Part shown: piece after piece, positions 23,742-32,275 of the stretch
How the letters are laid out: each line of letters begins with the position of its first letter
Position numbering within the stretch: position 1 is the stretch's first letter
Assembly: GCA_963846715.1 (NCBI GenBank)
Contig: CAWJXA010000002.1
Location: 682,001-746,000 of the forward strand
Direction of reading: 5' to 3'
Source of the DNA: Bog-257 sp963846715
GTDB taxonomy: Bacteria > Acidobacteriota > Terriglobia > Terriglobales > Acidobacteriaceae
DNA length: 64,000 nucleotides
Program-made: the position numbers and the translations under genes
Notes under the pieces: generated by a model
The model's database searches: none
What the model was told of the DNA's origin: nothing
What the model saw: the letters and a program-made list of their open reading frames with translations, nothing else

Positions 23742-26132
23742 ATGGCTGACGTAACCCTTACTGTCGACGGCAAGAAACTCACCGTTCCCGCGGGGACGCT
23801 GCTCATTGAGGCCTGCAAGAGCACGGGCATCGAGGTGCCGTCTTTCTGCTATTACCCCGGTCTTTCGTTGCAAGGCGCCTGCCGCATGTGCCTGGTGGAA
23901 GTCGAGAAGATGCCCAAGTTGCAGACCGCCTGCACCACGCCGGTCGCCGAGGGCATGGTGGTCACGACCGAAAGCGACAAGATCAAGCAGGCGCGCAAGT
24001 CCATGATCGAGTTGCTGCTTGCCAACCACCCGCTCGACTGCCCGGTGTGCGATGCCGGCGGCGAATGCGAACTGCAGGACATGACCTTCAAGTACGGCGC
24101 AGCCGAATCGAAGTTCCTGGACATGAAGAACCACCGCGACGAGCAGCAATGGTCGCCAGTAGTCTACTTCGACCGTCCGCGCTGCATTCTGTGCTATCGC
24201 TGTGTTCGGGTTTGCGGCGAAGGCATGGACGTTTGGGCGCTGGGCGTCCAGAACCGCGGCACCGGCTCCATCATCGCGCCCAACCACGAAGATCATCTGG
24301 AGTGCGAAGAGTGCGGCATGTGCATCGACATTTGCCCGGTCGGCGCACTCACCTCGGGTGCTTATCGTTACAAGACGCGGCCCTGGGAGATGAAGCACGT
24401 CGGCACCGTCTGCACCCATTGCGGTGACGGCTGCAAGACCACTCTGGGTGTGCGCCGCGCCGACACCGGCATGGAAATCGTGCGTGGCGACAATCGCGAC
24501 AAGAGCGGCATCAACGGCGATTTCCTCTGCGTCAAGGGACGGTACGCCTTCGACTTCGCCAACAACAGCGAACGCCTCACGCAGCCACTGATCAAGCGCG
24601 ACGGCAAGTTCGTTCCTGCCACGTGGGAGCAGGCGCTGGAGTTGATCGCCTCAAAGTTCAAGGATGTGCTTGATACCGATGGGCCGTCCGCACTGGGCGT
24701 GATTGGCTCCAACCGCACCAGCAACGAAGAGAACTACCTGCTGCAAAAGTTCGCGCGCGTGGTGTTGCGCACCAATAACATTGATCACCATCGCACCGCC
24801 GACTTCCCTGCCTTTGCTTCAGCGCTGGCCGGTAAAGCCAATGCTACGGCCTCGATGCGCGAGGTCTTTGACGCGCCCGCGATCCTGCTGATCGGCAACA
24901 ACCCTACCGAACAGCATCCGCTGCTGGCATGGCAGATCCGCACTAACGTGCGCCTGCATCGGGCCAAGCTCTATGTGGTGAATTCGTATCCCATCAAGCT
25001 GCGCCGGCAGGCCACCGCTTTTGCGCAGATCGCTCCCGGATCGGAAGGCGGCCTGGCGCAGTTCCTCGCCGGTAACGACGCTGCCGCTGATGCCGTAGTC
25101 ACTCCGCAGCTCTCTCGTGAAGCTTTGTCGCAGATGCGCGACGCGCTGAAGAATGAGAAGGGGCTGGTCGTTATCTTTGGATCGGAGCTGCGTGGCAACG
25201 ACGTCACCGCGCTGGTGAACTCCCCTCTGGCGCAAGGCGCGAAGTTCATCGGCCTGGGCGATTACGCTAACTCGCGCGGAGCAGCCGACATGGGTCTTTA
25301 TCCGGATATGCTGCCGGGCTACGCTCCGGTCGCGAGTGCAACCAGCTTCCACGAAGATTGGGTCGACGAGATTCCCAAGTCCCCCGGCTTGGACCTGCTG
25401 CAAATGATGGACGCCGCCAAAGACGGCAAGCTGAAGGCGCTGTACGTCGTCGGCTCCAATCCGGTCGCGCGCTACAACGTTGATCCGTTCGCGCTGTCGA
25501 AGGCCTTCGTCGTCGTGCAGGACATGTTCCTCACCGAGACGGCTGCCATCGCTGACGTGGTACTGCCGGTTGCCAACGCCTATGAGAAGGGCGGGACCTA
25601 CACCAATACTTGCGGCGATGTGCAGATATTGAAGAAGGCCGGCGAGTTCTCCGGGGTACGCAACGACTTCGAGTGCATTGTACGTATCGCCTTGGGCATG
25701 GGACACGACGTGCACAAGCTGGTGCCGTTCGGCGGCGGGGGCACGCGCGCCGACATGGGCCAGACCCGAGGCGCGCAATCGGGCGAAGCCGACCGTCATG
25801 CAGTATGGCTCAGTGAGCACAATCTCGAACCCAAGATGAGCCCTTACGATCCCACCGCCATGCTCGACGAAATTCAGCGGCTGGTGCCGGGGTACGACAT
25901 CTCGCGGCTCGGTCTGCTCAGCGGTCACGACGAACACACGCAACTGGTGCAGATAACCGGCGAAACCGGTTCGGGACATCCCGAGCTCGTGATGCCCTCC
26001 AACGACACGCTGTTTACGTCGGGCACGTTGGGCCGTTATTCGTCCACTCTGAGCACCGTAATGGAACGCTACCGCGCTCCGGCGGACCTTGAGATTGCGC
26101 CCGACTACGACCCCACGGCGAGGCAAGGGTGA
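23742..26132 (+). CDS. nuoG: NADH-quinone oxidoreductase subunit G (75-kDa, Fe-S)
   Basis: 796 residues. Order of domains: [2Fe-2S] ferredoxin (FCYYPGLSLQGACRMCLVEVEK, then ACTTPV; cluster N1b); the His/Cys-ligated [4Fe-4S] site (HPLDCPVCDAGGECELQD; N5); a second 4Fe-4S site (RCILCYRCVRVC with ECGMCIDICPVGAL; N4); then the molybdopterin-oxidoreductase-like domain starting VCTHCGDGC. That last Cys-x2-Cys-x3-Cys with Cys in GDFLCVKG fits the extra N7 cluster found in only some bacteria. No Mo cofactor is expected. It forms the electron wire of the N-module. The start ATG 23742 follows the repeat array closely. Confidence 0.97.
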   Translation: MADVTLTVDGKKLTVPAGTLLIEACKSTGIEVPSFCYYPGLSLQGACRMCLVEVEKMPKLQTACTTPVAEGMVVTTESDKIKQARKSMIELLLANHPLDCPVCDAGGECELQDMTFKYGAAESKFLDMKNHRDEQQWSPVVYFDRPRCILCYRCVRVCGEGMDVWALGVQNRGTGSIIAPNHEDHLECEECGMCIDICPVGALTSGAYRYKTRPWEMKHVGTVCTHCGDGCKTTLGVRRADTGMEIVRGDNRDKSGINGDFLCVKGRYAFDFANNSERLTQPLIKRDGKFVPATWEQALELIASKFKDVLDTDGPSALGVIGSNRTSNEENYLLQKFARVVLRTNNIDHHRTADFPAFASALAGKANATASMREVFDAPAILLIGNNPTEQHPLLAWQIRTNVRLHRAKLYVVNSYPIKLRRQATAFAQIAPGSEGGLAQFLAGNDAAADAVVTPQLSREALSQMRDALKNEKGLVVIFGSELRGNDVTALVNSPLAQGAKFIGLGDYANSRGAADMGLYPDMLPGYAPVASATSFHEDWVDEIPKSPGLDLLQMMDAAKDGKLKALYVVGSNPVARYNVDPFALSKAFVVVQDMFLTETAAIADVVLPVANAYEKGGTYTNTCGDVQILKKAGEFSGVRNDFECIVRIALGMGHDVHKLVPFGGGGTRADMGQTRGAQSGEADRHAVWLSEHNLEPKMSPYDPTAMLDEIQRLVPGYDISRLGLLSGHDEHTQLVQITGETGSGHPELVMPSNDTLFTSGTLGRYSSTLSTVMERYRAPADLEIAPDYDPTARQG

Positions 26133-26403
26133 GTTAGTGGTTAGTGGTTAGTTCCGAGTTTCAGGTTTCAGGTGTTGGGCTCAAGACTGAGCCTTCAAGT
26201 TGAAGTTTCGAGTTCCAAATTTGAGCGCCGTAGGCGCGAAATAGTCTAGCCCAGCATGAAGCCGAAGGCGAAGTGCTGGGTCAGCGGAAATCGCAATCGA
26301 GTCCCGTAGGGACGGCAGAGAACGGATTCTTCGAATCGAACTGAAGTCCTCGGTCCGTATGACGGGATATTTTGCTAAAGGCTTAAGTGCTAACGGCTAA
26401 GGG
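26131..26403. repeat. compound repeat between nuoG and nuoH
   Basis: From 26131 tandem GTTAGTG and then TTTCAGG units (period 7) lead into a multi-hairpin element at 26225-26318 with stems GCGCCGTAGGCGC, a long stem at 26248-26281 and the stem around GTCCCGTAGGGAC (26298-26318). A heptamer array (GCTAAAG, GCTAACG, GCTAAGG; 26374-26403) follows and runs to the nuoH start codon at 26405. The hairpin element repeats the order of the one at 9761-9855; the last 21 bp are identical. Confidence 0.8.
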
Positions 26404-26404
26404 C

Positions 26405-27439
26405 ATGGGTATTGGAACGTACATTCTGGTTTCGCTGGTCAAGATCGCTCTCGCGCTCTTTGTCCTGCTGACGGCTGTGGCCTATACGACGTTGATGGAG
26501 CGCAAGGTTGTCGCCCACATACAGAACCGCTGGGGACCGTCGCGGGTGGGGCCGTTCGGCATCTGGCAGCCGCTCGCCGACGGCTTAAAGTTTATCTTTA
26601 AAGAAGACATCACACCACCCTTTGCCAATAAGCCTTTGTACATGCTGGCTCCAGTAATCGCCTTGACCACGGCGCTGACCTCAATTGCCGTCATTCCGAT
26701 CGGTCCCTGGATCCGGCTGGGAAGCGTTAACACCCCACTGCAGATCGCGGATGTCAACATCGGGCTACTGATCATTTTGGGTGTCACCTCGGTCGGTGTG
26801 TACGGAGTAGCGCTGGCGGGGTGGTCGTCGAATAGCAAGTATTCCATGCTTGGCGGCTTGCGCGCCTCGGCGCAGATGGTCAGCTACGAAATTGCTCTCG
26901 GCCTGTCGCTGATCGGCGTGCTCATCTATACCGGCAGCTTCAGTCTGCGCGACATTGTCGATTCGCAAATGGGCACGTGGCTAGGCTTCATTCCTAAATG
27001 GAATTTGTTCCGAGGGCAGTTCATTGCCTTCTTCATTTACATCATGGCGGCCTACGCGGAGACCAACCGCATCCCTTTCGATCTGCCGGAGGCGGAGACG
27101 GAACTGGTTGCCGGATATCACACCGAATACAGCTCGATGAAGTTCGCCATGTTCTTCATGGCGGAATACGCGAACATGTTCACGGTGGCATGTCTGGCTT
27201 CAGTTTTGTTCCTGGGCGGATGGTCGGGCCCCGTCTTCGGTCCACCGATTGTGCAGTCACTGCTGCCCGTGTTCTGGTTTGCCTTACGCGTGTTCGTTTT
27301 CATGTTCATTTACATCTGGGTCCGCGGCACGTTGCCGCGTTTTCGCTATGACCAGCTCATGGCCTTCGGCTGGAAGTTTCTTCTGCCGCTCGCCATCGCC
27401 AATATCGTCGTCACCAGTCTGGTCGTGGCGTTGAAATAA
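26405..27439 (+). CDS. nuoH: NADH-quinone oxidoreductase subunit H
   Basis: 344 residues, about eight membrane helices. The diagnostic blocks are TLMERKVVAHIQNRWGPSRVGPFGIWQPLADGLKFIFKED and ETNRIPFDLPEAETELVAGYHTEYSSMKFAMFFMAEYANM, including the acidic residues of the E-channel next to the quinone cavity. The protein connects the Q-module to the antiporter-like subunits. ATG 26405 (MGIGTYILVSLVK) fits the family start; frame upstream of it is repeat sequence. nuoI should follow, but only 324 gene-free bases lie before nuoJ. Confidence 0.97.
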   Translation: MGIGTYILVSLVKIALALFVLLTAVAYTTLMERKVVAHIQNRWGPSRVGPFGIWQPLADGLKFIFKEDITPPFANKPLYMLAPVIALTTALTSIAVIPIGPWIRLGSVNTPLQIADVNIGLLIILGVTSVGVYGVALAGWSSNSKYSMLGGLRASAQMVSYEIALGLSLIGVLIYTGSFSLRDIVDSQMGTWLGFIPKWNLFRGQFIAFFIYIMAAYAETNRIPFDLPEAETELVAGYHTEYSSMKFAMFFMAEYANMFTVACLASVLFLGGWSGPVFGPPIVQSLLPVFWFALRVFVFMFIYIWVRGTLPRFRYDQLMAFGWKFLLPLAIANIVVTSLVVALK

Positions 27440-27748
27440 GCAATTAGCAATTAGCAGATATTGCGGTTTGAAGGGTTGAAGAGTTCCCGTATTTCACGGG
27501 TTGGATCATTCTTACTAGAGCGTGTTGCAAAAATCGTTTTGTGTCAGGGCACGACTTTGGTCGTGCCGAACGCGATGCGCCCACAATCCGGGCTTTAGCT
27601 CGGAGAGACGGGGCCTAAAGGCCAGACACAATAGACGGCCGCTACGGCACCTCTAAAGACGTGCCCTGAATACAAGACGGCTTGTGGCTTTAGGGGACAG
27701 CACTGAATGCTGATGGCTAAAGGCTAAGAGCTAACAGCTAATTGCTGT
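27437..27748. repeat. compound repeat between nuoH and nuoJ (in place of nuoI)
   Basis: A short left array of TTAGCAA units (27437-27456) overlaps the nuoH stop codon. An element with outer inverted arms at 27544-27567 and 27646-27669 follows (arms begin TCAGGGCACG; about 19 of 24 positions pair), with small inner hairpins. A right array (27709-27748, GGCTAAA, GGCTAAG, AGCTAAC, AGCTAAT) then ends 15 nt before nuoJ. No coding frame for a ferredoxin-like NuoI is present on either strand. Confidence 0.8.
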
Positions 27749-27763
27749 TTTCAACGAATAACC

Positions 27764-28285
27764 ATGTTGCCACTGATTCTCTTCTTCATTTTCGCGGCGC
27801 TGTGTGTGGGTGGGGCGATCAACCTGCTCGTGCAGAAGCACCCCATCAACAGCGCTCTATCGCTGATTGTGGTGATGGGTTCGCTGGCCCTCCTCTATCT
27901 GTTGCTGGGTGCGGAATTCGTCGCTGCCGTGCAGGTCATCGTCTATGCCGGTGCCGTGATGGTGCTGTTCGTCTTTGTCATCATGCTGCTGAACGCCGGA
28001 GTGGAAGAACGCACCGAGCATGCCAGCCGCGTGGCCATGGTGCTCGGCGTCCCGGGGCTCATCGTTGGATTGAGCATTGCCGTCTGGGTGGTCAGCCACC
28101 TCGCGGGACTTGACCGCATCGCCATTGGCGGTCCTATGGTGATGAATGGCGCCGATGTATTCGGCAATCCCCAGGCGGTCGGGCACATGTTGTTTCGCAC
28201 CTTCCTGCTGCCTTTCGAGGTGACCTCGATATTGGTCCTGATCGCCATCATGGGCGCCGTGGTGCTGGCGCGGAGGGAAGAATAG
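27764..28285 (+). CDS. nuoJ: NADH-quinone oxidoreductase subunit J
   Basis: 173 residues with five membrane helices. NLLVQKHPINSALSLIVVMGSLALLYLLLGAEFVAAVQVIVYAGAVMVLFVFVIMLLN is the family hallmark, including the Tyr-Ala-Gly-Ala pi-bulge helix that couples quinone chemistry to proton pumping. Its stop codon is directly followed by the nuoK start (TAGATG), so the two are coupled. Confidence 0.97.
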   Translation: MLPLILFFIFAALCVGGAINLLVQKHPINSALSLIVVMGSLALLYLLLGAEFVAAVQVIVYAGAVMVLFVFVIMLLNAGVEERTEHASRVAMVLGVPGLIVGLSIAVWVVSHLAGLDRIAIGGPMVMNGADVFGNPQAVGHMLFRTFLLPFEVTSILVLIAIMGAVVLARREE

Positions 28286-28588
28286 ATGGTCCCTCTTTCT
28301 TACTACCTGGTGCTAAGCGCCATCCTGTTCGCCTGTGGAGTTGCGGGCTTCCTGATCAAGCGCAACATCATCACCATTTTCCTGTCGATTGAGCTGATGC
28401 TGAACGGCGTCAATCTTTCCTTCGTGGCCTTTGCTGCGCAGCTGAAATCTTTGGACGGTCACATTTTCGTGTTCTTCGTGATGGTGGTGGCTGCTGCGGA
28501 GGCAGCGGTGGGACTGGCCATCATCATCTCCGTATTTCGTACCCGCGAAACACTGAATGTGGATCGCGTGAACCTGCTGAAGCTGTAG
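28286..28588 (+). CDS. nuoK: NADH-quinone oxidoreductase subunit K
   Basis: 100 residues, three membrane helices. The two conserved membrane glutamates are visible in FLSIELMLNGVNLSFVAFA and VMVVAAAEAAVGLAIIISVFR; they are part of the central proton path of complex I. The start abuts the nuoJ stop. The gap to nuoL is filled by heptamer arrays. Confidence 0.97.
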   Translation: MVPLSYYLVLSAILFACGVAGFLIKRNIITIFLSIELMLNGVNLSFVAFAAQLKSLDGHIFVFFVMVVAAAEAAVGLAIIISVFRTRETLNVDRVNLLKL

Positions 28589-28593
28589 AAGGA

Positions 28594-28690
28594 CGCTTTT
28601 CGCTCTCCGCTGTTCGCTTTTTGCCAGAGGTGACACGCGAACCGTATTGGCGAAGAGCCAAGAGCGAAAAGCGAAGAGCCAAGAGCAAGC
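28594..28690. repeat. inverted pair of heptamer arrays between nuoK and nuoL
   Basis: The left arm (28594-28625) has CGCTTTT, CGCTCTC and CGCTGTT units; the right arm (28649-28690) has GCGAAGA, GCCAAGA, GCGAAAA units in the opposite sense. The right arm ends 1-2 nt before the nuoL ATG. It stays open in the nuoL frame and would encode a 7-residue repeat (AKSQERK, AKSQEQA), which can mislead start prediction. Confidence 0.85.
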
Positions 28691-28691
28691 T

Positions 28692-30725
28692 ATGCACTTG
28701 TGGATCATTCCATTACTGCCGCTGACCGGTGCCGCTATCAATGGGCTGCTGGGCAAGCGCTTCCCCAAGGGAGTAGTGAACGCGATTGCACTCGGCTTCA
28801 CGGCAGCCGCGTTTGCCATGGCCCTATGGGTGGCTGCGCAGTTTGCCGGCCTGCCGCCGGAGCAGGTCCCGCACATCGAACGCTATGCCACATGGCTGAG
28901 CGCGGGCTCGTTCTCGGCAGACTTCGGCATCTACCTCGACCAACTCTCGCTGGTGATGATGCTGGTGGTCACCGGTGTCGGCTTCCTCATCCACGTTTAT
29001 TCCGTCGGCTACATGGAGCATGAAGGCGGGTACTACCGCTATTTTGCCTACCTCAACCTCTTCATGTTCTTCATGCTCACCCTGGTACTGGCCAATAACT
29101 ATCTGTTGATGTTTGTTGGCTGGGAAGGCGTTGGCCTGGCGTCTTATCTGCTGATCGGATTCTGGTTCTTAAAGAAGTCGGCGGCAGATGCCGGCAAGAA
29201 GGCATTCATCACCAATCGTGTTGGCGACTTCGGATTCTTGATTGCGCTGTTTCTGTTGATCAAGCACTTCGGCACACTGCAATACGAGAGTCTGTGGCCG
29301 CTGATCAGCACGTACCCGGTTGAAGCTGCTGGGGCGGGCTTGCTGACAGCCATTGGCCTGCTCATGCTGGTCGGCGCCACCGGCAAGTCCGCGCAGATTC
29401 CACTGTATGTCTGGCTGCCGGATGCGATGGAAGGTCCCACCCCGGTGTCGGCCTTAATTCATGCCGCAACCATGGTGACCGCCGGCGTTTATATGGTGGC
29501 CCGTTCTCACCTGGTTTTTAACCACGCGCCTGATGCAATGCTCGCGGTGGCCGTCATCGGCACGTTGACAGCAATCTTCGCAGCCTCCATCGGCATTGTG
29601 CAGACCGACATCAAGAAGGTGCTGGCGTACTCCACCATTTCGCAGCTCGGATACATGTTCATGGCCTGCGGCGTGGCGGACTACGTGGGCGGGATCTTCC
29701 ATCTCATGACGCACGCCTTCTTCAAGGCGCTGCTGTTCCTGGCGGCCGGATCGGTCATTCACGGCCTAGGCGGCGAGCAGGACATGCGCCACATGGGCGG
29801 CCTGCGAAAGTATCTGCCCTATACCTTCTGGTCTATGACCATCGCCACCTTTGCCATCGCCGGACTGCCGCCATTCGCCGGCTTCTTCTCCAAAGATCGA
29901 ATTCTCTGGTCCGCCTGGAGCCAAGGCCATCCCCTCATTTGGCTGATTGGCGTCATCACCGCCGGCATGACCTCGTTCTACATGTTCCGGCTGTGGTTCC
30001 TGACTTTCTTTGGTGAGTATCGCGGGCCCAATCCTGAGACGGCGGGTCACGGACACGATGCCGACGCGCAGCATGCCGGGCATACGGGCGCAGTTCACGA
30101 TGTGCAGGATGCACATGCCGCAGGTGGCAGTCATGGACACGGCGCTCCCCATGAGAGCCCTTGGGTCATGGTTGTTCCGCTCACGATTCTTGCCTTGCTC
30201 TCGTTGGTCGGCGGATGGGTTGGTGTCCCGCACTCTCTCCATGGCTCCGATCACTTTGACGCTTTCCTTTCGCCGGTCTTCCACGCGACGGCAGCAGTTG
30301 CGGAAGGAGCTCCGGAGCATGGCGAGTCAACCACGGAACTGGCATTCACCTTCCTCTCGGTCTCGATCGCTTTGCTCGGCTTGCTGACTGCCTGGTGGTT
30401 GTATTACAAGCGGCCAGAGCTGCCCGCAAGGATGGCGAAGGCTGCCGGCGGACTTTACACCTTCGTACTCGACAAATACAAAGTGGACGACCTCTACAGT
30501 GCGGTATTCATACAGCCGCTGATCGCCCTTTCCACGAATGTCTTTTGGAAGGGCATCGATCGTGGCCTGATCGATGGAGCAGTCGACGGCGGCGCTGCCG
30601 GTGCGCGTGAAGTCTCCGACGAAATGCGCCGCATGCAGTCCGGCAACATCCGCTCTTATGCAGGCTGGGTCGCTGTCGGCGCAGCAGCGGTGATCGCCTT
30701 CATGGTGTGGAGGGGTGTGCGATGA
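28692..30725 (+). CDS. nuoL: NADH-quinone oxidoreductase subunit L
   Basis: 677 residues, antiporter-like subunit with about 16 membrane helices. MFVGWEGVGLASYLLIGFWF, the broken-helix region DAMEGPTPVSALIHAATMVTAGVYMVARSH and MTHAFFKALLFLAAGSVIHG are canonical, with the Glu, Lys and His of the proton channel. A loop at residues about 450-490 is unusually rich in His (nine in 36 residues, for example GHGHDADAQHAGH). The C-terminus has the lateral helix. ATG 28692 is chosen because the conserved MHLWIIPLLPLTGAAINGLLG starts there; the in-frame extension upstream is repeat DNA. The gene overlaps nuoM by ATGA. Confidence 0.97.
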   Translation: MHLWIIPLLPLTGAAINGLLGKRFPKGVVNAIALGFTAAAFAMALWVAAQFAGLPPEQVPHIERYATWLSAGSFSADFGIYLDQLSLVMMLVVTGVGFLIHVYSVGYMEHEGGYYRYFAYLNLFMFFMLTLVLANNYLLMFVGWEGVGLASYLLIGFWFLKKSAADAGKKAFITNRVGDFGFLIALFLLIKHFGTLQYESLWPLISTYPVEAAGAGLLTAIGLLMLVGATGKSAQIPLYVWLPDAMEGPTPVSALIHAATMVTAGVYMVARSHLVFNHAPDAMLAVAVIGTLTAIFAASIGIVQTDIKKVLAYSTISQLGYMFMACGVADYVGGIFHLMTHAFFKALLFLAAGSVIHGLGGEQDMRHMGGLRKYLPYTFWSMTIATFAIAGLPPFAGFFSKDRILWSAWSQGHPLIWLIGVITAGMTSFYMFRLWFLTFFGEYRGPNPETAGHGHDADAQHAGHTGAVHDVQDAHAAGGSHGHGAPHESPWVMVVPLTILALLSLVGGWVGVPHSLHGSDHFDAFLSPVFHATAAVAEGAPEHGESTTELAFTFLSVSIALLGLLTAWWLYYKRPELPARMAKAAGGLYTFVLDKYKVDDLYSAVFIQPLIALSTNVFWKGIDRGLIDGAVDGGAAGAREVSDEMRRMQSGNIRSYAGWVAVGAAAVIAFMVWRGVR

Positions 30726-32275
30726 ACCTCATCAACAACAACATCCTCACCATCGTGGTATTTCTGCCGTTGGCGGGAGCGATTCTGCTGCTGTTATTCC
30801 CGCGCCGCCATCGCGATATCCGCTGGTTTGCGCTGGCCGTGTCACTGGTCTCCCTGCTCGCGTCTTTACACCTGCCCTGGTATTTCGTTCGCGGACAGAG
30901 CGGCTTCCAGTTCGAGCAGAACATCCCGTGGATTCCGCACCCTAACATTCATTACCACCTCGGCATCGACGGCATCTCCATGTGGCTGGTCATCCTGACC
31001 ACCTTCCTGGTGCCGCTGTGCGTACTCATCTCGTGGAAGTCGGTCGACGACCGGGTCAAGGAATTCTTCGTTCTGATGCTGGTGCTCGAGAGCGCAATGA
31101 TCGGCGTCTTTGTCGCGCTCGACCTGTTCCTCTTCTACTTCTTCTGGGAAGCCACGCTCATTCCCATGGCCCTGATTATCGGCATGTACGGGCACGGGCG
31201 AAAAATCTATGCCTCCGTGAAGTTTTTTCTGTACACCATGATCGCGTCCGTGTTCATGCTGGCAGCCCTGCTGTGGCTGTACGCCAAGACCGGGACCTTC
31301 GATTTCGTCGACATCCAAAGCAAAATTCAGTCAGGGCAAGTGCCCGGCTTCGAACACGCTGCGTTTTGGCTCTTCCTGGGCTTCTTCGTGGCCTTCGCGG
31401 TGAAGGTGCCTCTCTTCCCCCTGCACACCTGGCTGCCCGACGCGCACGTCGAAGCTCCTACCGCGGGCTCAGTACTGCTGGCGGGGGTGCTGCTGAAGAT
31501 GGGCACTTACGGTCTGTTGCGCTTCAACCTGGGGCTCTTCCCCGAACAAGCACGGCGCAACGCTCCCTGGATCATCACCCTCGCCATCATCGGCATCATC
31601 TATGGCGCACTAGTGGCAATGGTTCAGCCCAACATCAAGCGCCTGGTCGCCTACACCTCGGTCAGCCATCTTGGCTTCGTAGTGCTGGGCATATTCAGTT
31701 TCACCCAACTGGGAGTGGACGGCGCTGTCTACCAGATGTTGAGCCACGGAATCTCCACCGGCGCGCTGTTCATGCTGCTGGGCATGATCTACGATCGACG
31801 CCACACCTACGACATCACCGAATATGGCGGGCTGGCGACGCCCATGCCGGTATACGCCACCTTCTTCGCGTTCATCATGCTGTCATCGGTAGGATTGCCG
31901 CTGCTGAACGGGTTCATCGGTGAGTTCATGGTCCTGAGCGGCGCCTTCCAGGCAAAGCAACTCTACGGCATTCTGGCCGCAACCGGGGTCATATGGAGCG
32001 CTTGCTATCTGCTCTGGATGTATCAGCGGGTGTTCTACGGAAACATTACAAACCCGGCTAACCGCTCCTTGCGTGACCTAGATGCTCGCGAGCGGGTCTC
32101 GTTGTGGCCGCTGGCGATTGCGGCGTTGGTCATGGGAGTTGCGCCCATGCTCTGGCTGCATTCTATTGATCCCTCCGTCGTCGCCGCCCTGAAACAGTTC
32201 TCCAGCGCTACCCAGGCGAGCGCGACCGCTGCTAATCATGCAACTCAGGTGTTCATGCAGGTGATCGGACGATGA
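30722..32275 (+). CDS. nuoM: NADH-quinone oxidoreductase subunit M
   Basis: 517 residues, antiporter-like. Key Glu in FYFFWEATLIPMALIIGMYG, Lys in VKVPLFPLHTWLPDAHVEAPTAGSVLLAGVLLKMG and NIKRLVAYTSVSHLGFVVLG match the family. It pumps one of the protons in the membrane arm. It begins in an ATGA overlap with nuoL and ends in an ATGA overlap with nuoN, so nuoLMN form a coupled block in contrast to the repeat-filled gaps upstream. Confidence 0.97.
   Translation: MNLINNNILTIVVFLPLAGAILLLLFPRRHRDIRWFALAVSLVSLLASLHLPWYFVRGQSGFQFEQNIPWIPHPNIHYHLGIDGISMWLVILTTFLVPLCVLISWKSVDDRVKEFFVLMLVLESAMIGVFVALDLFLFYFFWEATLIPMALIIGMYGHGRKIYASVKFFLYTMIASVFMLAALLWLYAKTGTFDFVDIQSKIQSGQVPGFEHAAFWLFLGFFVAFAVKVPLFPLHTWLPDAHVEAPTAGSVLLAGVLLKMGTYGLLRFNLGLFPEQARRNAPWIITLAIIGIIYGALVAMVQPNIKRLVAYTSVSHLGFVVLGIFSFTQLGVDGAVYQMLSHGISTGALFMLLGMIYDRRHTYDITEYGGLATPMPVYATFFAFIMLSSVGLPLLNGFIGEFMVLSGAFQAKQLYGILAATGVIWSACYLLWMYQRVFYGNITNPANRSLRDLDARERVSLWPLAIAALVMGVAPMLWLHSIDPSVVAALKQFSSATQASATAANHATQVFMQVIGR

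Noticed and set aside
24819..26126. Minus-strand frame of 435 codons inside nuoG
   Set aside because: It is the antisense of a well-supported gene in GC-rich DNA and has no recognisable domain.
28647..28691. N-terminal extension of NuoL
   Set aside because: The 15 extra residues are translated heptamer array, and the conserved NuoL start is at 28692.
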